The notes under the pieces are model-generated. The model was not told the DNA's origin. It made no database searches and was given only the letters and a program-made list of their open reading frames with translations. Source: JBCCEV01 sp039030125 (GTDB lineage Bacteria > Pseudomonadota > Gammaproteobacteria > Ga0077536). Taken from it: a DNA stretch of 13,950 nucleotides. The translations under genes and the position numbers were made by a program. The stretch spans positions 1-13,950 of the forward strand of contig JBCCEV010000115.1 of the NCBI GenBank assembly GCA_039030125.1, written 5' to 3'. Numbering within the stretch: the first letter of the stretch is position 1; each line of letters opens with the position of its first letter. Positions 1 through 7,648 of the stretch are shown here, piece by piece.

Positions 1-54
1 CGCAGCCATCATTCCCCTCGTGCGTTCAGGTTAGAATCAAAGTTCTCGAAAATA

Positions 55-69
55 GTTTACTAAGTAAAC
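55..69. promoter_or_regulatory. Palindromic operator candidate upstream of the MarR gene
   Basis: A perfect inverted repeat, GTTTAC-taa-GTAAAC (6-bp arms, 3-bp spacer), ends 17 bases before the start codon of the MarR-type gene. Dimeric winged-helix regulators of the MarR family bind palindromes of about this size near their own promoters, so autoregulation is the simplest reading. The palindrome is directly visible; its use as an operator is inference. No second copy was noticed elsewhere in the window. The remaining bases from 1 to 54 show no gene and no convincing -35/-10 pair. Confidence 0.5.
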
Positions 70-86
70 AGTTCACATATTGAAAT

Positions 87-581
87 ATGGCCAAAAAGAA
101 AGCGAACGCGCGCCGCGCGCCCTCTGATGCAGCGCGGCAATTTCTGGAACTCTACTATCCCATTCACTACCAGGCAGGGATCGGAGTAGAAGATGCGCTG
201 CGAGGTGATGATCTCGGCCGCCATCAAGTCGCCATACTCTGGCTAATTCATTCGCAGGGCGATCACGGGATCCGCTTAAGTCGAAAAGCCATCGTGACTT
301 CTCTGGCGAGTTGGTTTGAAATTTCGAACGCGGCCATCACCAAAGCGATCCGCGGTATGGCCGGCAAACCCTTAGGTTTGGTGTCGCTGGAAGAAGATCC
401 CAATTCTGCCCGCGAACAGATCGTGGCACTCACCCCGAAGGGTGAGCGTCATCTCATCGAAATGATCGAACGGGCAACCGCTTACGTGCAGACCATCGTG
501 GATCATATGGACAGCGAACAGATCATCGCGGGTATCTCGTTTTTCGAAAAGATCCGCGACGTGGTCGCACTGAAAGAGTGA
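87..581 (+). CDS. MarR-family winged-helix transcriptional regulator
   Basis: A 164-residue protein of the usual MarR size. After a basic N-terminal tail (residues 1-12, AKKKANARR) comes a helical dimerisation segment (about 16-40), then a helix-turn-helix around 61-95 with SRKAIV and ISNAAITKAIRGM, and a beta wing about 100-118 ending in the typical VALTPKGERHL. The C-terminal helix (119-162) would complete the dimer interface. Such proteins are usually repressors released by small phenolic or organic-acid ligands. The ATG has only a weak ribosome-binding site. It is convergent with the crotonase operon, so it may control only itself or may act on the neighbouring catabolic genes; the palindrome at 55-69 supports autoregulation. 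The ligand cannot be told from sequence. Confidence 0.85.
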   Translation: MAKKKANARRAPSDAARQFLELYYPIHYQAGIGVEDALRGDDLGRHQVAILWLIHSQGDHGIRLSRKAIVTSLASWFEISNAAITKAIRGMAGKPLGLVSLEEDPNSAREQIVALTPKGERHLIEMIERATAYVQTIVDHMDSEQIIAGISFFEKIRDVVALKE

Positions 582-582
582 C

Positions 583-609
583 GGAAAAAAGGGGTCAGAG
601 CCCTTTTCC
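583..609. terminator. Bidirectional terminator / REP-like palindrome with GGGGTCAGAGCCC core
   Basis: An imperfect palindrome lies one base after the MarR stop codon and five bases before the crotonase stop. The arms are GGAAAAAAGGG and CCCTTTTCC around a GTCAGAG loop; the uninterrupted stem is AAAAGGG/CCCTTTT (7 bp). A-rich and T-rich flanks make it suitable as an intrinsic terminator for both convergent genes. The core GGGGTCAGAGCCC with flanking A/T runs resembles a short repeat that I recall being scattered in many proteobacterial genomes, sometimes near REP-associated transposases. Only one copy is in this window, so repeat status is unproven. Confidence 0.6.
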
Positions 610-614
610 AAACG

Positions 615-1580
615 CTACTCTGCCGGCTTTTGCTCCGCGAGCATCGCATCCAGCTTCGCGATCAACTCGCGCGCCGCATCACCTTCCGGGATCGGTTTTC
701 CAGAATCTCGCCACTCGACCGCATCTTTGAACCCATGCACCTGAGAGTGACGTCGAAACCACATGCCCTCCGGATTGTGGCGTGTAATGCCGTCGAAAAT
801 GGTGGACAAGGTTTGGCTGGCCGTTAAACCCATTCTTTCGATCGCTTCGTTAACGACCATTTTCTGCATTTGCAGCATGCCGCTCGGTATAGCGGCCATG
901 TTATTCGCCAAGCGATCGACGGCGTCATCTAATTCCTCACCAGCTACAGCCTCGCTGACCAGGCCCCAATCTGCCGCCGTAGTGCCATCAATGAGGCTGC
1001 CGGTTAACGTCATGCGCTTGGCTCGCTCCGGCCCCAACCGATAGACCCAATGCGCGGTGGTCGGGCAGCCCCATACACGGGTCGGCATGTAACCAATTCG
1101 AGCGGTGTCTTCCATAATAATTTGGTCGCAACACAAGACAATATCGGAGCCGCCAGCAATCGCGTATTTATGGACCCTCGCGATCGTCGGTTTTGCCGAG
1201 CGCCATAACGCCATGAAGTCATCGTTGTAGGCGCGCATCGTGCGGTAGTCGGCCATCGGGTCCCAAGGCATTGATTCTTGGCGGCACGGATGATCGAGGT
1301 TCTCCTCACCAAAAAGCGTGATGTCGTAACCCGCGCAAAACGCCGCGCCCGCACCCTGCAGCACAATCACGTGGACCTCATTGTCGGCATTGGCGGCTTC
1401 GACTGCCCGCCGGATTTCTCCCGGGGTATCAAAGGAAATCGCGTTCAAACGGTCTGGCCGGTTGAACGTAAGCCGCGCGATCCGCGGGTTTTTTGGATCT
1501 CGCCTTAAGGTCAGCGCTTTGAAAGATTCATTGGCGATAGGCTCGCCAGCCATCGGATCAATCGGTGTTGGAGCTGCCAT
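615..1580 (-). CDS. Crotonase/enoyl-CoA hydratase-superfamily protein lacking the hydratase glutamates
   Basis: A 321-residue crotonase-fold protein. The first oxyanion-hole motif is clear (FCAGYD, residues 81-86, after LNAISF at 45-50) and the second sits at AGGSD (142-146). In classical enoyl-CoA hydratase two glutamates follow: here the GGxE position is Asp146, and the PE position falls in GYMPTRVWG (163-171) with no acid. A simple hydratase reaction is therefore doubtful; isomerase, hydrolase, dehalogenase or decarboxylase chemistry on an acyl-CoA is as likely. The MPTRVWGCPTT stretch resembles, from memory, a subgroup found in mycobacteria and other degraders. The ATG has a good GAGGAT site 5 bases upstream. 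It is last in the hyuA-hyuB-P450-crotonase run, 53 bp after the P450 stop. Family is certain, reaction unknown. Confidence 0.9.
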   Translation of the reverse strand: MAAPTPIDPMAGEPIANESFKALTLRRDPKNPRIARLTFNRPDRLNAISFDTPGEIRRAVEAANADNEVHVIVLQGAGAAFCAGYDITLFGEENLDHPCRQESMPWDPMADYRTMRAYNDDFMALWRSAKPTIARVHKYAIAGGSDIVLCCDQIIMEDTARIGYMPTRVWGCPTTAHWVYRLGPERAKRMTLTGSLIDGTTAADWGLVSEAVAGEELDDAVDRLANNMAAIPSGMLQMQKMVVNEAIERMGLTASQTLSTIFDGITRHNPEGMWFRRHSQVHGFKDAVEWRDSGKPIPEGDAARELIAKLDAMLAEQKPAE

Positions 1581-1633
1581 GCCATATCCTCGGGGCTAAC
1601 AATGGTTGGCAATCTTAACGCGAGGTCTTTCCC

Positions 1634-2926
1634 TCAACTTGTCTGGTAGCGAATGGGCACCGATTTAGGTCCAGATACGAACTCGGACTCGATAATTTGC
1701 GGCTCGCCGGCAAGTTCAACGCGATCAAGCACTGGCAGCAGCGCTTCCCACAGGGCACGCATTTCTAAACGCGCGAGATGCTGCCCCAAACAGACGTGGC
1801 CACCATGACCAAAACCAACATGTCGATTCGGCCTGCGATCGGGTTGGAATTCGAATGGCCGCTCAAATTCGTCACTATCCCGGTTTCCGGACGGATAAGC
1901 GAGATAAAGCCGATCTCCTTGCTTTATAGGCCGTCCTGAGAGTTCACAATCAGCCGTCGCGTGGCGCACAAAATGCTTGACCGGCGTGGTCCAACGGATC
2001 GCCTCGTCAACGAACGTTGGAATTAAGGTTTGATCTGATTTAAGCCGCTGCAACAACGCGGGTTCTTTGGCAATTTCCCACATTGCCGAAGCGGTGGAAT
2101 GTGCTGTCGAATCATGGCCCGCCGTCGCTAGGATTGCGAAGTAGGAAATTGCACGGGAGTGGGCCATGGGCCCGCCGTCGATCTCGGCGTTAGCGATCAA
2201 GGTGGCAAGATCCTCGCGCGGATCAGCGCGCCGCTGTTCGATGAGCTTGGAGAAATACTTATCGAACTCATCAAATACGATTTTCCAGGTGCGCGGCTGC
2301 TCGTCGGGTCGTGACGGATCGCTGCCAGGACGTTTCAAGTCTGGATCCGCCCAGCTAAACAGCCACTGCGTAAGCTCCAGCATGCGAAGGTGATCTTCAG
2401 CCGGTATGCCAATGACATCCATCACCACCTGTAGAGGATATTTCGATGAGATCGCCTCAGCAAAGTCGATCTGACCACCCGCGCCAGCAAGTGTTTCGAT
2501 CTGGCTTGCCGCCGTTTCGCGCACGCGTGATTCCAGCGCACCCATGCTGCCGGGCGCGAGCGCTTTGATCAAAACCTTACGATGCGCTCGATGTTCATCA
2601 CCGTCGAGCTGAACCAGCGAGCGGAACAGATTGAAATCACCCCCGGTGAAGTCCTGGACCAAGGCCTCGCCAGCCCGTGGAATTAAGGTCGCCGAACGGT
2701 CGGCATTATGAAAAAGCAGGTTGTTGCGGCTAACTTCTTGGATATCAGCGTGCCGCGACACAATCCAATGCGGGTCGTAGCCAGGAATTTCGGCTTGCGC
2801 GAGCGGGAATTCGTCGCGGACCTGCGCGAAAATCGCATCGATCTGGTCGCGGTTACCCCATGCTGCCGGGTCGTAAACCGGACCGATCAGCTCCGGTGGA
2901 ATTTTCAACGCCGACTCAGCGTCCAT
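1634..2926 (-). CDS. Cytochrome P450 monooxygenase (soluble bacterial class)
   Basis: A 430-residue P450 with all signatures. The I-helix oxygen-activation motif AGHDST is at residues 269-274, the K-helix ExxR is Glu308-Arg311 (DEAIR), and the haem-binding loop GFGHGGHVCLG is at 371-381 with Cys379 as the iron ligand. DEHRAHRK (110-117) is the usual C-helix region. There is no signal peptide or membrane anchor, as expected for a cytosolic bacterial enzyme needing separate ferredoxin and reductase partners; none is encoded here. The sequence between the G and I helices includes a charged stretch about 198-213. Overall similarity to substrate-hydroxylating P450s of terpenoid, steroid or aromatic degraders is my impression, not a subfamily call. 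It lies 47 bp after hyuB and has only a weak ribosome-binding site. Confidence 0.96.
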   Translation of the reverse strand: MDAESALKIPPELIGPVYDPAAWGNRDQIDAIFAQVRDEFPLAQAEIPGYDPHWIVSRHADIQEVSRNNLLFHNADRSATLIPRAGEALVQDFTGGDFNLFRSLVQLDGDEHRAHRKVLIKALAPGSMGALESRVRETAASQIETLAGAGGQIDFAEAISSKYPLQVVMDVIGIPAEDHLRMLELTQWLFSWADPDLKRPGSDPSRPDEQPRTWKIVFDEFDKYFSKLIEQRRADPREDLATLIANAEIDGGPMAHSRAISYFAILATAGHDSTAHSTASAMWEIAKEPALLQRLKSDQTLIPTFVDEAIRWTTPVKHFVRHATADCELSGRPIKQGDRLYLAYPSGNRDSDEFERPFEFQPDRRPNRHVGFGHGGHVCLGQHLARLEMRALWEALLPVLDRVELAGEPQIIESEFVSGPKSVPIRYQTS

Positions 2927-2973
2927 TTTCCATGCCCGCGACGAACATGGATGTTCGGAGAACTTCCGCCTTC

Positions 2974-4932
2974 CTATTTATCCCAATGCTCGGCACTGCG
3001 TTTTTTCATCATCACCCGGAATTCGCGTGTCGAGTTGGGGAGCAGATCGCCGGTGCCCCAATCACAAATCACACCATGGCGACGGATAACATCCAGCATA
3101 TCGATTTCACCGCTTTTGAGCCTCGCGGATACACTTTCTGGATCCTCATCCAACCAGGCTGTGCGCGATGCAGCGATCTCCTTGCGCGCCTCGACCGTCG
3201 CTGCTTGATCAATCTCGTACTCGGCAAGATCTTCATCGATCACCTTAAGGACCACCCCATAATCCTTGGCGGCCCGCTCTACCGACACATATTCATCGAT
3301 CACGTCTTCAAGCACGGCTTCAGGATCGCGTTTTAAAGGATCGCCAAACCCCCCACCTCCTGCGGTGCCGCGCCAAAAGCGCGCGCCGCTATACACCGGC
3401 ACGTCGGAAAATACGGCCCCTAGGAACTTGGCTTCGCCTTGTTGTTCGAGCCAAAGTCCGTGCGGACGCGACGGCAGGCCGCCCTTGATGCCCCACACCA
3501 CTGAGCGTTCGCGATCGCAAAAATAAGAGAATACGCAGTTCTCAACATCGAGGATGGTGCCTTCTTTATCCAGCCCAACACCACCGCGGTATTCGCCAGG
3601 CCCGCCGCTATCGGTAACGATTTCGAAGCGGTCCGTCTGCACCGGACAGAGTCTTTCCTGGCCCTCTACCGGTTGAGTCATCAAACCAACGCCAAAGCAG
3701 GATGCGGTAACACCAAGGCCATCCTTGCCATTGCGACCGCCCCAACCGCCGGAAAGCCAGTCATAAAGCATGAAGTACGGACGGTCATCGCCGCGCGCGT
3801 CATAGCCGCCGGTCTGCAGATATTCGATGTTGAAAGCGCAGGCCATCGCCCGTTCGGGCATGAGTTCCGACCAGATCTCGAAGATCGAATTCATGATCTT
3901 CTCAAACGGCATCACAAAACCACTGACCGCCACCGGCCAGCAAGCACTGACAATGGTGTTGTCTGGCACAGTCACGGTAACAGCGCGATAAAGCCCTGAA
4001 TTGAGTGGTACTTCCGGAAAGAAGGTCTTCATCCCGGCAACCACACCAGCGAACGTGCCACCGTAAGCGCAGTTGTACATCGATGCGATCGTGGGATGGG
4101 ATCCAGTGAAGTCAAACTCCACAGAATCGTCGATGATCGTCATCTTCACCTTGATTGGGATCATGCCTTCCTCGCCGGCGGGATCTTGATCGACGAAGTC
4201 CACCGTTTCCCAAGAACCATTTGGCAGCTCTTTAAGGCGCGCGCGCACCGAGCGCTCGACATAATCCTGAACTTCGATGAATGCAGTCTTGATGGTATCG
4301 ACGCCATATTTCTCGACTAGGCGAAGCAACTCGCGCTCGGCGACTCGACACGCTTGGGTTTGCGCATCCATATCGCCAATGATGGCATCTGGATCGCGGG
4401 TATTCTTGGCAACGAGCTTAGCCACGTCACCGCAGTACTCGCCACGCCGCCAAATTCGCACCGGCGGCACGCGAATACCTTCTTTGAACATGTCGCGCGC
4501 GGTTACATCGAATGATCCGGGAACGCTACCGCCCATGTCCGCCCAATGGCCGTTCGCCTGACTCCAGGCAATTAACTCATCACCCACGAAGACCGGCAGG
4601 ATCACGCGGGTGTCGTTGAAATGGGTGCCGCCGACATAGGGGTCATTGACCAGAAAAATATCACCCGGATGGATATCGCCTGCAAACTCTTCAATCACCG
4701 CTTTGCAGGTGTAATGAAGTGTCCCAACATGCGCCGCCAAATCTTGATTGCCTTGCGCAATCGTGTTCCCTTCGGCGTCGCAAAGCGCGTTGGAGAAGTC
4801 GCGGTTGTAAACCACGAACGAATAACAAGTACGACGCACCTGCTCGGCCATTTGGTCCACAAGCGTCACAAAGGCGTTGCGTAACACTTCGAAAGTAACG
4901 GGATCGAGTGTGCTAGTGGTTTTTTGATCCAT
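2974..4932 (-). CDS. hyuB: Hydantoinase B / oxoprolinase / acetone-carboxylase alpha-type subunit with C-terminal extension
   Basis: A 652-residue HyuB-family protein. N-terminal landmarks are DPVTFEVLRNAF (10-21), the metal/catalytic region NDPYVGGTHFND (96-107), and ANGHWADMGG (126-135). Later come GGTFAG (291-296), GGPGEYRGG (443-451) and the glycine loop GGGGFGDP (525-532) that normally closes the core. About 90 further residues (563-652) follow, making it longer than the common 520-590-residue HyuB and ending in a GVICDWGTGDLLP segment. With HyuA, family members use ATP to hydrolyse cyclic amides (N-methylhydantoin, 5-oxoproline) or carboxylate ketones (acetone, acetophenone). The start has AGGAG overlapping the hyuA stop codon, so the two are translationally coupled. 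Nothing in the sequence decides between hydrolase and carboxylase. Confidence 0.93.
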   Translation of the reverse strand: MDQKTTSTLDPVTFEVLRNAFVTLVDQMAEQVRRTCYSFVVYNRDFSNALCDAEGNTIAQGNQDLAAHVGTLHYTCKAVIEEFAGDIHPGDIFLVNDPYVGGTHFNDTRVILPVFVGDELIAWSQANGHWADMGGSVPGSFDVTARDMFKEGIRVPPVRIWRRGEYCGDVAKLVAKNTRDPDAIIGDMDAQTQACRVAERELLRLVEKYGVDTIKTAFIEVQDYVERSVRARLKELPNGSWETVDFVDQDPAGEEGMIPIKVKMTIIDDSVEFDFTGSHPTIASMYNCAYGGTFAGVVAGMKTFFPEVPLNSGLYRAVTVTVPDNTIVSACWPVAVSGFVMPFEKIMNSIFEIWSELMPERAMACAFNIEYLQTGGYDARGDDRPYFMLYDWLSGGWGGRNGKDGLGVTASCFGVGLMTQPVEGQERLCPVQTDRFEIVTDSGGPGEYRGGVGLDKEGTILDVENCVFSYFCDRERSVVWGIKGGLPSRPHGLWLEQQGEAKFLGAVFSDVPVYSGARFWRGTAGGGGFGDPLKRDPEAVLEDVIDEYVSVERAAKDYGVVLKVIDEDLAEYEIDQAATVEARKEIAASRTAWLDEDPESVSARLKSGEIDMLDVIRRHGVICDWGTGDLLPNSTREFRVMMKKRSAEHWDK

Positions 4933-4942
4933 CGTGCTGCTC

Positions 4943-6967
4943 CTAAACCGTGATCACGATATTGAGGCGTTCATCAACATTCGCGGTGGCCCCTGGAGGC
5001 ACCACCGTCGTCGCGTCCAGTTGTTCAACAATAATTGGGCCTTCAAGCGTCGAGCCTGGCGTCAAATCTTCGCGCCAATAAATCGCCGTGCTAATGCCTT
5101 CATGGTTGTCATCAAATACAACGTCGCGATACGAGCGCGGCTCCGCCGCGGCCGAGGAAGATGCCGTAGCCTGTAGGTCGACCTTCGGTGTCACGCCAAT
5201 GGCGGTAAGGTTCAACCGGAATATCTCCATTGCCGCGCCTTCGCGAATATAGTTGTACTCGCGTTGGTGCGCGTCTTCAAATTTCTTAACCGCCGCTTCA
5301 GCGCTGGTAAACGGGGTTTCCCCCTCTACCGCAATCGAGCGCCATTGCCCGGCGTAGCGCATGTCGATAGTGCGACGGAGCAAGATGTCTTTCTCTTCGA
5401 CACCTTCCTTGTGGAGGCGCTCACGCGCTTCGGTTTCCAAGATCTGAAATTCTTTTTCTATCGCTTTGGGGTCGGCCGTTGAGGCGTCCGCCAGGTAGGT
5501 TTGGGTGAGATCGTGTTGGATGTCCACAAGCAAACACCCCATCGCCGAAGTCACGCCTGGATGCGGCGGAATGATGACCGTTGGAATGGATAAATCACGC
5601 GCCAGCGCAACCCCGTGCAATGCGCCCGCGCCGCCGAAGGCGACTAGTGCGAAATCACGTGGATCGCGGCCCTTCGCGATGGAAACCAAGCGAATGGCAT
5701 CCGCCATATTCGCGTTAGCGACTTCGATGATCGCTTTGGCGGCTTGCACCGTACTCATATTCATCGGCCCGCCAACGCCCTCGGTCACCGCTTTGGTCGC
5801 GAGATCGAGGTCCAGCCCCAGATCGCCGCCGGCCAATCCGGCGCCTAAGCGCCCCAACACCAAATTTGCGTCCGTATTCGTCGCTAGCTCACCACCGCGT
5901 CCATAACATGCCGGGCCTGGGATCGAACCAGCCGATTGGGGACCATTACGCAAAGAGCCGGCCTCGTCGATCCAAGCAATCGAACCACCGCCGGCGCCAA
6001 TGGTTTTGATGTCGATACTCGGGAAACAAATCGGATGGCCATACTCGATGTACCAATCACGCGTGGTTGCCATTTCGCTCTCAAAAACCAACGACACATC
6101 GGTACTGGTGCCGCCCATATCGAAACCAATGACATTCTCGAAACCGCAAATCTGGCCAATGTAACGACATGCAATCGCCCCTGCCGCGATTCCCGATCCG
6201 GCCAAACGCGCCGCCTGATAGGACAGCGTCTTGGGCGTTGTGACGCCACCGCCGCTATGGAGGAGTAGCAGATCGTTCTTGTACCCACTTTGTTTGAGCC
6301 GTTCTTGCATGCGTACCGCATAATCGACCACCACAGGCTGCAACACGGCGTTCACGACCGCTGTCGAGAAACGATCGTGCTCAAAAATTTCAGGCAGCAC
6401 TTCTGACGACGTTGATATGGCGACCCCAGGGAGTTCTTCTTCGAGGATCGCTTTCAAGCGTTTCTCGTTGGCGGCGTTCGCGAACGAATTCATAAAACAG
6501 ATGGCAACGGCCTTGTAGCCGCGCTTTTTGAGCTTGGCGGCTAACGTGCGGGCTTCTTTCTCGTCCACCGCGACGATGAGATTGCCATTCGCATCGACCC
6601 GCTCGGTAATCGGTAAACGATCGCGCCGGCGAATATAGGGCGGCGGACTATCGGCGTAGGCGTCCCAGAGATCCTCCTTGGTCGAGCGACCGATTTCGAT
6701 AACGTCACGAAAACCCTGAGTCACAACCATTGCCGTAGCGGGGAGACGGCGCGTAATCAGTGCGTTGGTCGCGACCGTCGTGCCGTGAGAAAACAAGGTT
6801 ACGTCGGCGAGATCCGCCCCGGCTTTGGCGACGCCCTCAAGCGCTGCATCAATGGGATCGGCGGTTGACGGAACCTTGGCAATTTTGAGCGCGCTGTTGG
6901 ATTCATCCAGCACACAGATGTCTGTGAATGTGCCGCCAATATCGACGGCCACTCTGAGATTAGTCAT
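4943..6967 (-). CDS. hyuA: Hydantoinase A / oxoprolinase / acetone-carboxylase beta-type ATPase subunit
   Basis: A 674-residue HyuA-family protein of normal length. ATP-binding features of the actin/hexokinase-like fold are present: DIGGTFTD (9-16), SHGTTVATNAL (60-70), the second phosphate loop GFDMGGTSTDVS (281-292), GAGGGSIAW (334-342) and FGGAGALHG (444-452). IPPHPGVTSAMG marks the start of the C-terminal part. The subunit phosphorylates the cyclic amide or ketone (enol) so that the HyuB partner can complete hydrolysis or carboxylation. The ATG is preceded by GGGGA at suitable spacing; 179 bases separate it from the terminal TGA of the small gene upstream, enough for a promoter, though I saw none convincing. 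It heads the tight run hyuA-hyuB-P450-crotonase. No separate small subunit like acetone-carboxylase gamma is nearby. Confidence 0.95.
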   Translation of the reverse strand: MTNLRVAVDIGGTFTDICVLDESNSALKIAKVPSTADPIDAALEGVAKAGADLADVTLFSHGTTVATNALITRRLPATAMVVTQGFRDVIEIGRSTKEDLWDAYADSPPPYIRRRDRLPITERVDANGNLIVAVDEKEARTLAAKLKKRGYKAVAICFMNSFANAANEKRLKAILEEELPGVAISTSSEVLPEIFEHDRFSTAVVNAVLQPVVVDYAVRMQERLKQSGYKNDLLLLHSGGGVTTPKTLSYQAARLAGSGIAAGAIACRYIGQICGFENVIGFDMGGTSTDVSLVFESEMATTRDWYIEYGHPICFPSIDIKTIGAGGGSIAWIDEAGSLRNGPQSAGSIPGPACYGRGGELATNTDANLVLGRLGAGLAGGDLGLDLDLATKAVTEGVGGPMNMSTVQAAKAIIEVANANMADAIRLVSIAKGRDPRDFALVAFGGAGALHGVALARDLSIPTVIIPPHPGVTSAMGCLLVDIQHDLTQTYLADASTADPKAIEKEFQILETEARERLHKEGVEEKDILLRRTIDMRYAGQWRSIAVEGETPFTSAEAAVKKFEDAHQREYNYIREGAAMEIFRLNLTAIGVTPKVDLQATASSSAAAEPRSYRDVVFDDNHEGISTAIYWREDLTPGSTLEGPIIVEQLDATTVVPPGATANVDERLNIVITV

Positions 6968-7146
6968 GCAATGTTCCCCGTGGGCTTTGGGCTTGAGCTG
7001 TACGGTCTATTCTCGCGGGATTTGCTGCGGCGCGCTAGCCACTCGTTCCGATTGAGGACGGTTAATGAGAAAAGACGCTGGAGCCCGCTGGCGCGAACTC
7101 CAGTCAAAATGGCGCACAGCGAACGCTGGCTTTGTTTTGGTGCGAC

Positions 7147-7527
7147 TCAGGTGAGTTCCAAAACCACCCCAGTGAGCGAGAACTGGTCTCCCGACATGCT
7201 AACCTTGGCCTCTGCCACCATGATTTGATCGCCCATCATCACCGCCGCTCTTGTTTCCTAACAGCCGTCGCCGGACTTCCAGTAAACGCCGCTTGCCTTA
7301 TAAGGCGACACCTCGCCAGAAGACATGTAGCCAGCGCCCAGGTCCGACAGTGTCCCGCGGTCGTTGGTCCCCGAAAATGTCATGGTGCCGACGGCAGTTC
7401 CATCAATCGAGCCTACGACCTTAGCGGTGTACGACCCCTCGACCACCATGTGATCACCATCCACTTCGCACGTTCGAACGTTGGTGAATGTGCCATTGAA
7501 TTGTCCTAATTCATTTCCAACGGGCAT
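7147..7527 (-). pseudogene. Small beta-rich protein of unknown family interrupted by an in-frame amber codon
   Basis: From a well-placed ATG (AGGGAG 7 bases upstream) the frame runs 89 residues to TAG at 7258-7260, then stays open in the same frame for 36 more codons to TGA at 7147-7149. The downstream part (ETRAAVMMGDQIMVAEAKV...TGVVLELT) has the same alternating, beta-strand-like composition as the upstream part (FNGTFTNVRTCEVDGDHMVVEGSYTA is similar in style, quoted by position 10-35), so both look like one 126-residue domain. A single TGG-to-TAG change would explain the stop. Options are a nonsense pseudogene, a real 89-residue protein, amber readthrough or a base-call error. No signal peptide or known motif is visible and I do not recognise the family. 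It lies between the GST gene and hyuA on the same strand. Confidence 0.6.
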
Positions 7528-7557
7528 AGTTCTTCTCCCTTGTGCTTTTAATCATCA

Positions 7558-7586
7558 AATATCTTGATTCTTGGCATTGCTCCCAA
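7558..7586 (-). promoter_or_regulatory. Weak sigma-70-type promoter candidate for the small gene
   Basis: On the minus strand TTGGGA (7586-7581) and GATATT (7563-7558) are separated by exactly 17 bases, each matching 4 of 6 consensus positions, and would start transcription about 24 bases before the ATG at 7527. A separate TATACT box (7606-7601) with no good -35 lies further up, within two direct copies of TAGACAG spaced 9 bases apart (7596-7602 and 7605-7611 on the plus strand). Matches of this quality occur by chance, so confidence is low. Confidence 0.25.
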
Positions 7587-7610
7587 AACACCGTTTAGAC
7601 AGTATAGACA

Positions 7611-7626
7611 GCGAGCCACCACTCGC
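7611..7626 (-). terminator. Short hairpin after the GST gene, weak terminator candidate
   Basis: GCGAG and CTCGC form a 5-bp stem around a 6-base loop about 23 bases after the GST stop codon. On the minus strand no T-run follows, so intrinsic termination would be weak at best; read-through into the small gene is possible. Confidence 0.2.
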
Positions 7627-7648
7627 CTTTGTGCCCTGCCGCAACGGC

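Noticed and set aside
4943..6967. Acetone carboxylase operon (acxABC)
   Set aside because: No gamma-subunit gene is present and the two subunits fit the general HyuAB family equally well, so the specific name is not justified.
7027..7041. Minus-strand sigma-54-like site upstream of hyuA (TGGCTA-N5-CCGC)
   Set aside because: The GG and GC spacing is right, but the -12 box is CCGC instead of TTGC and the -24 box has only TGGC; too weak to claim.
7147..7239. Separate 30-residue gene starting at the ATG at 7239
   Set aside because: No ribosome-binding site is evident and it continues exactly in the frame of the upstream 89 codons; one interrupted gene is simpler.
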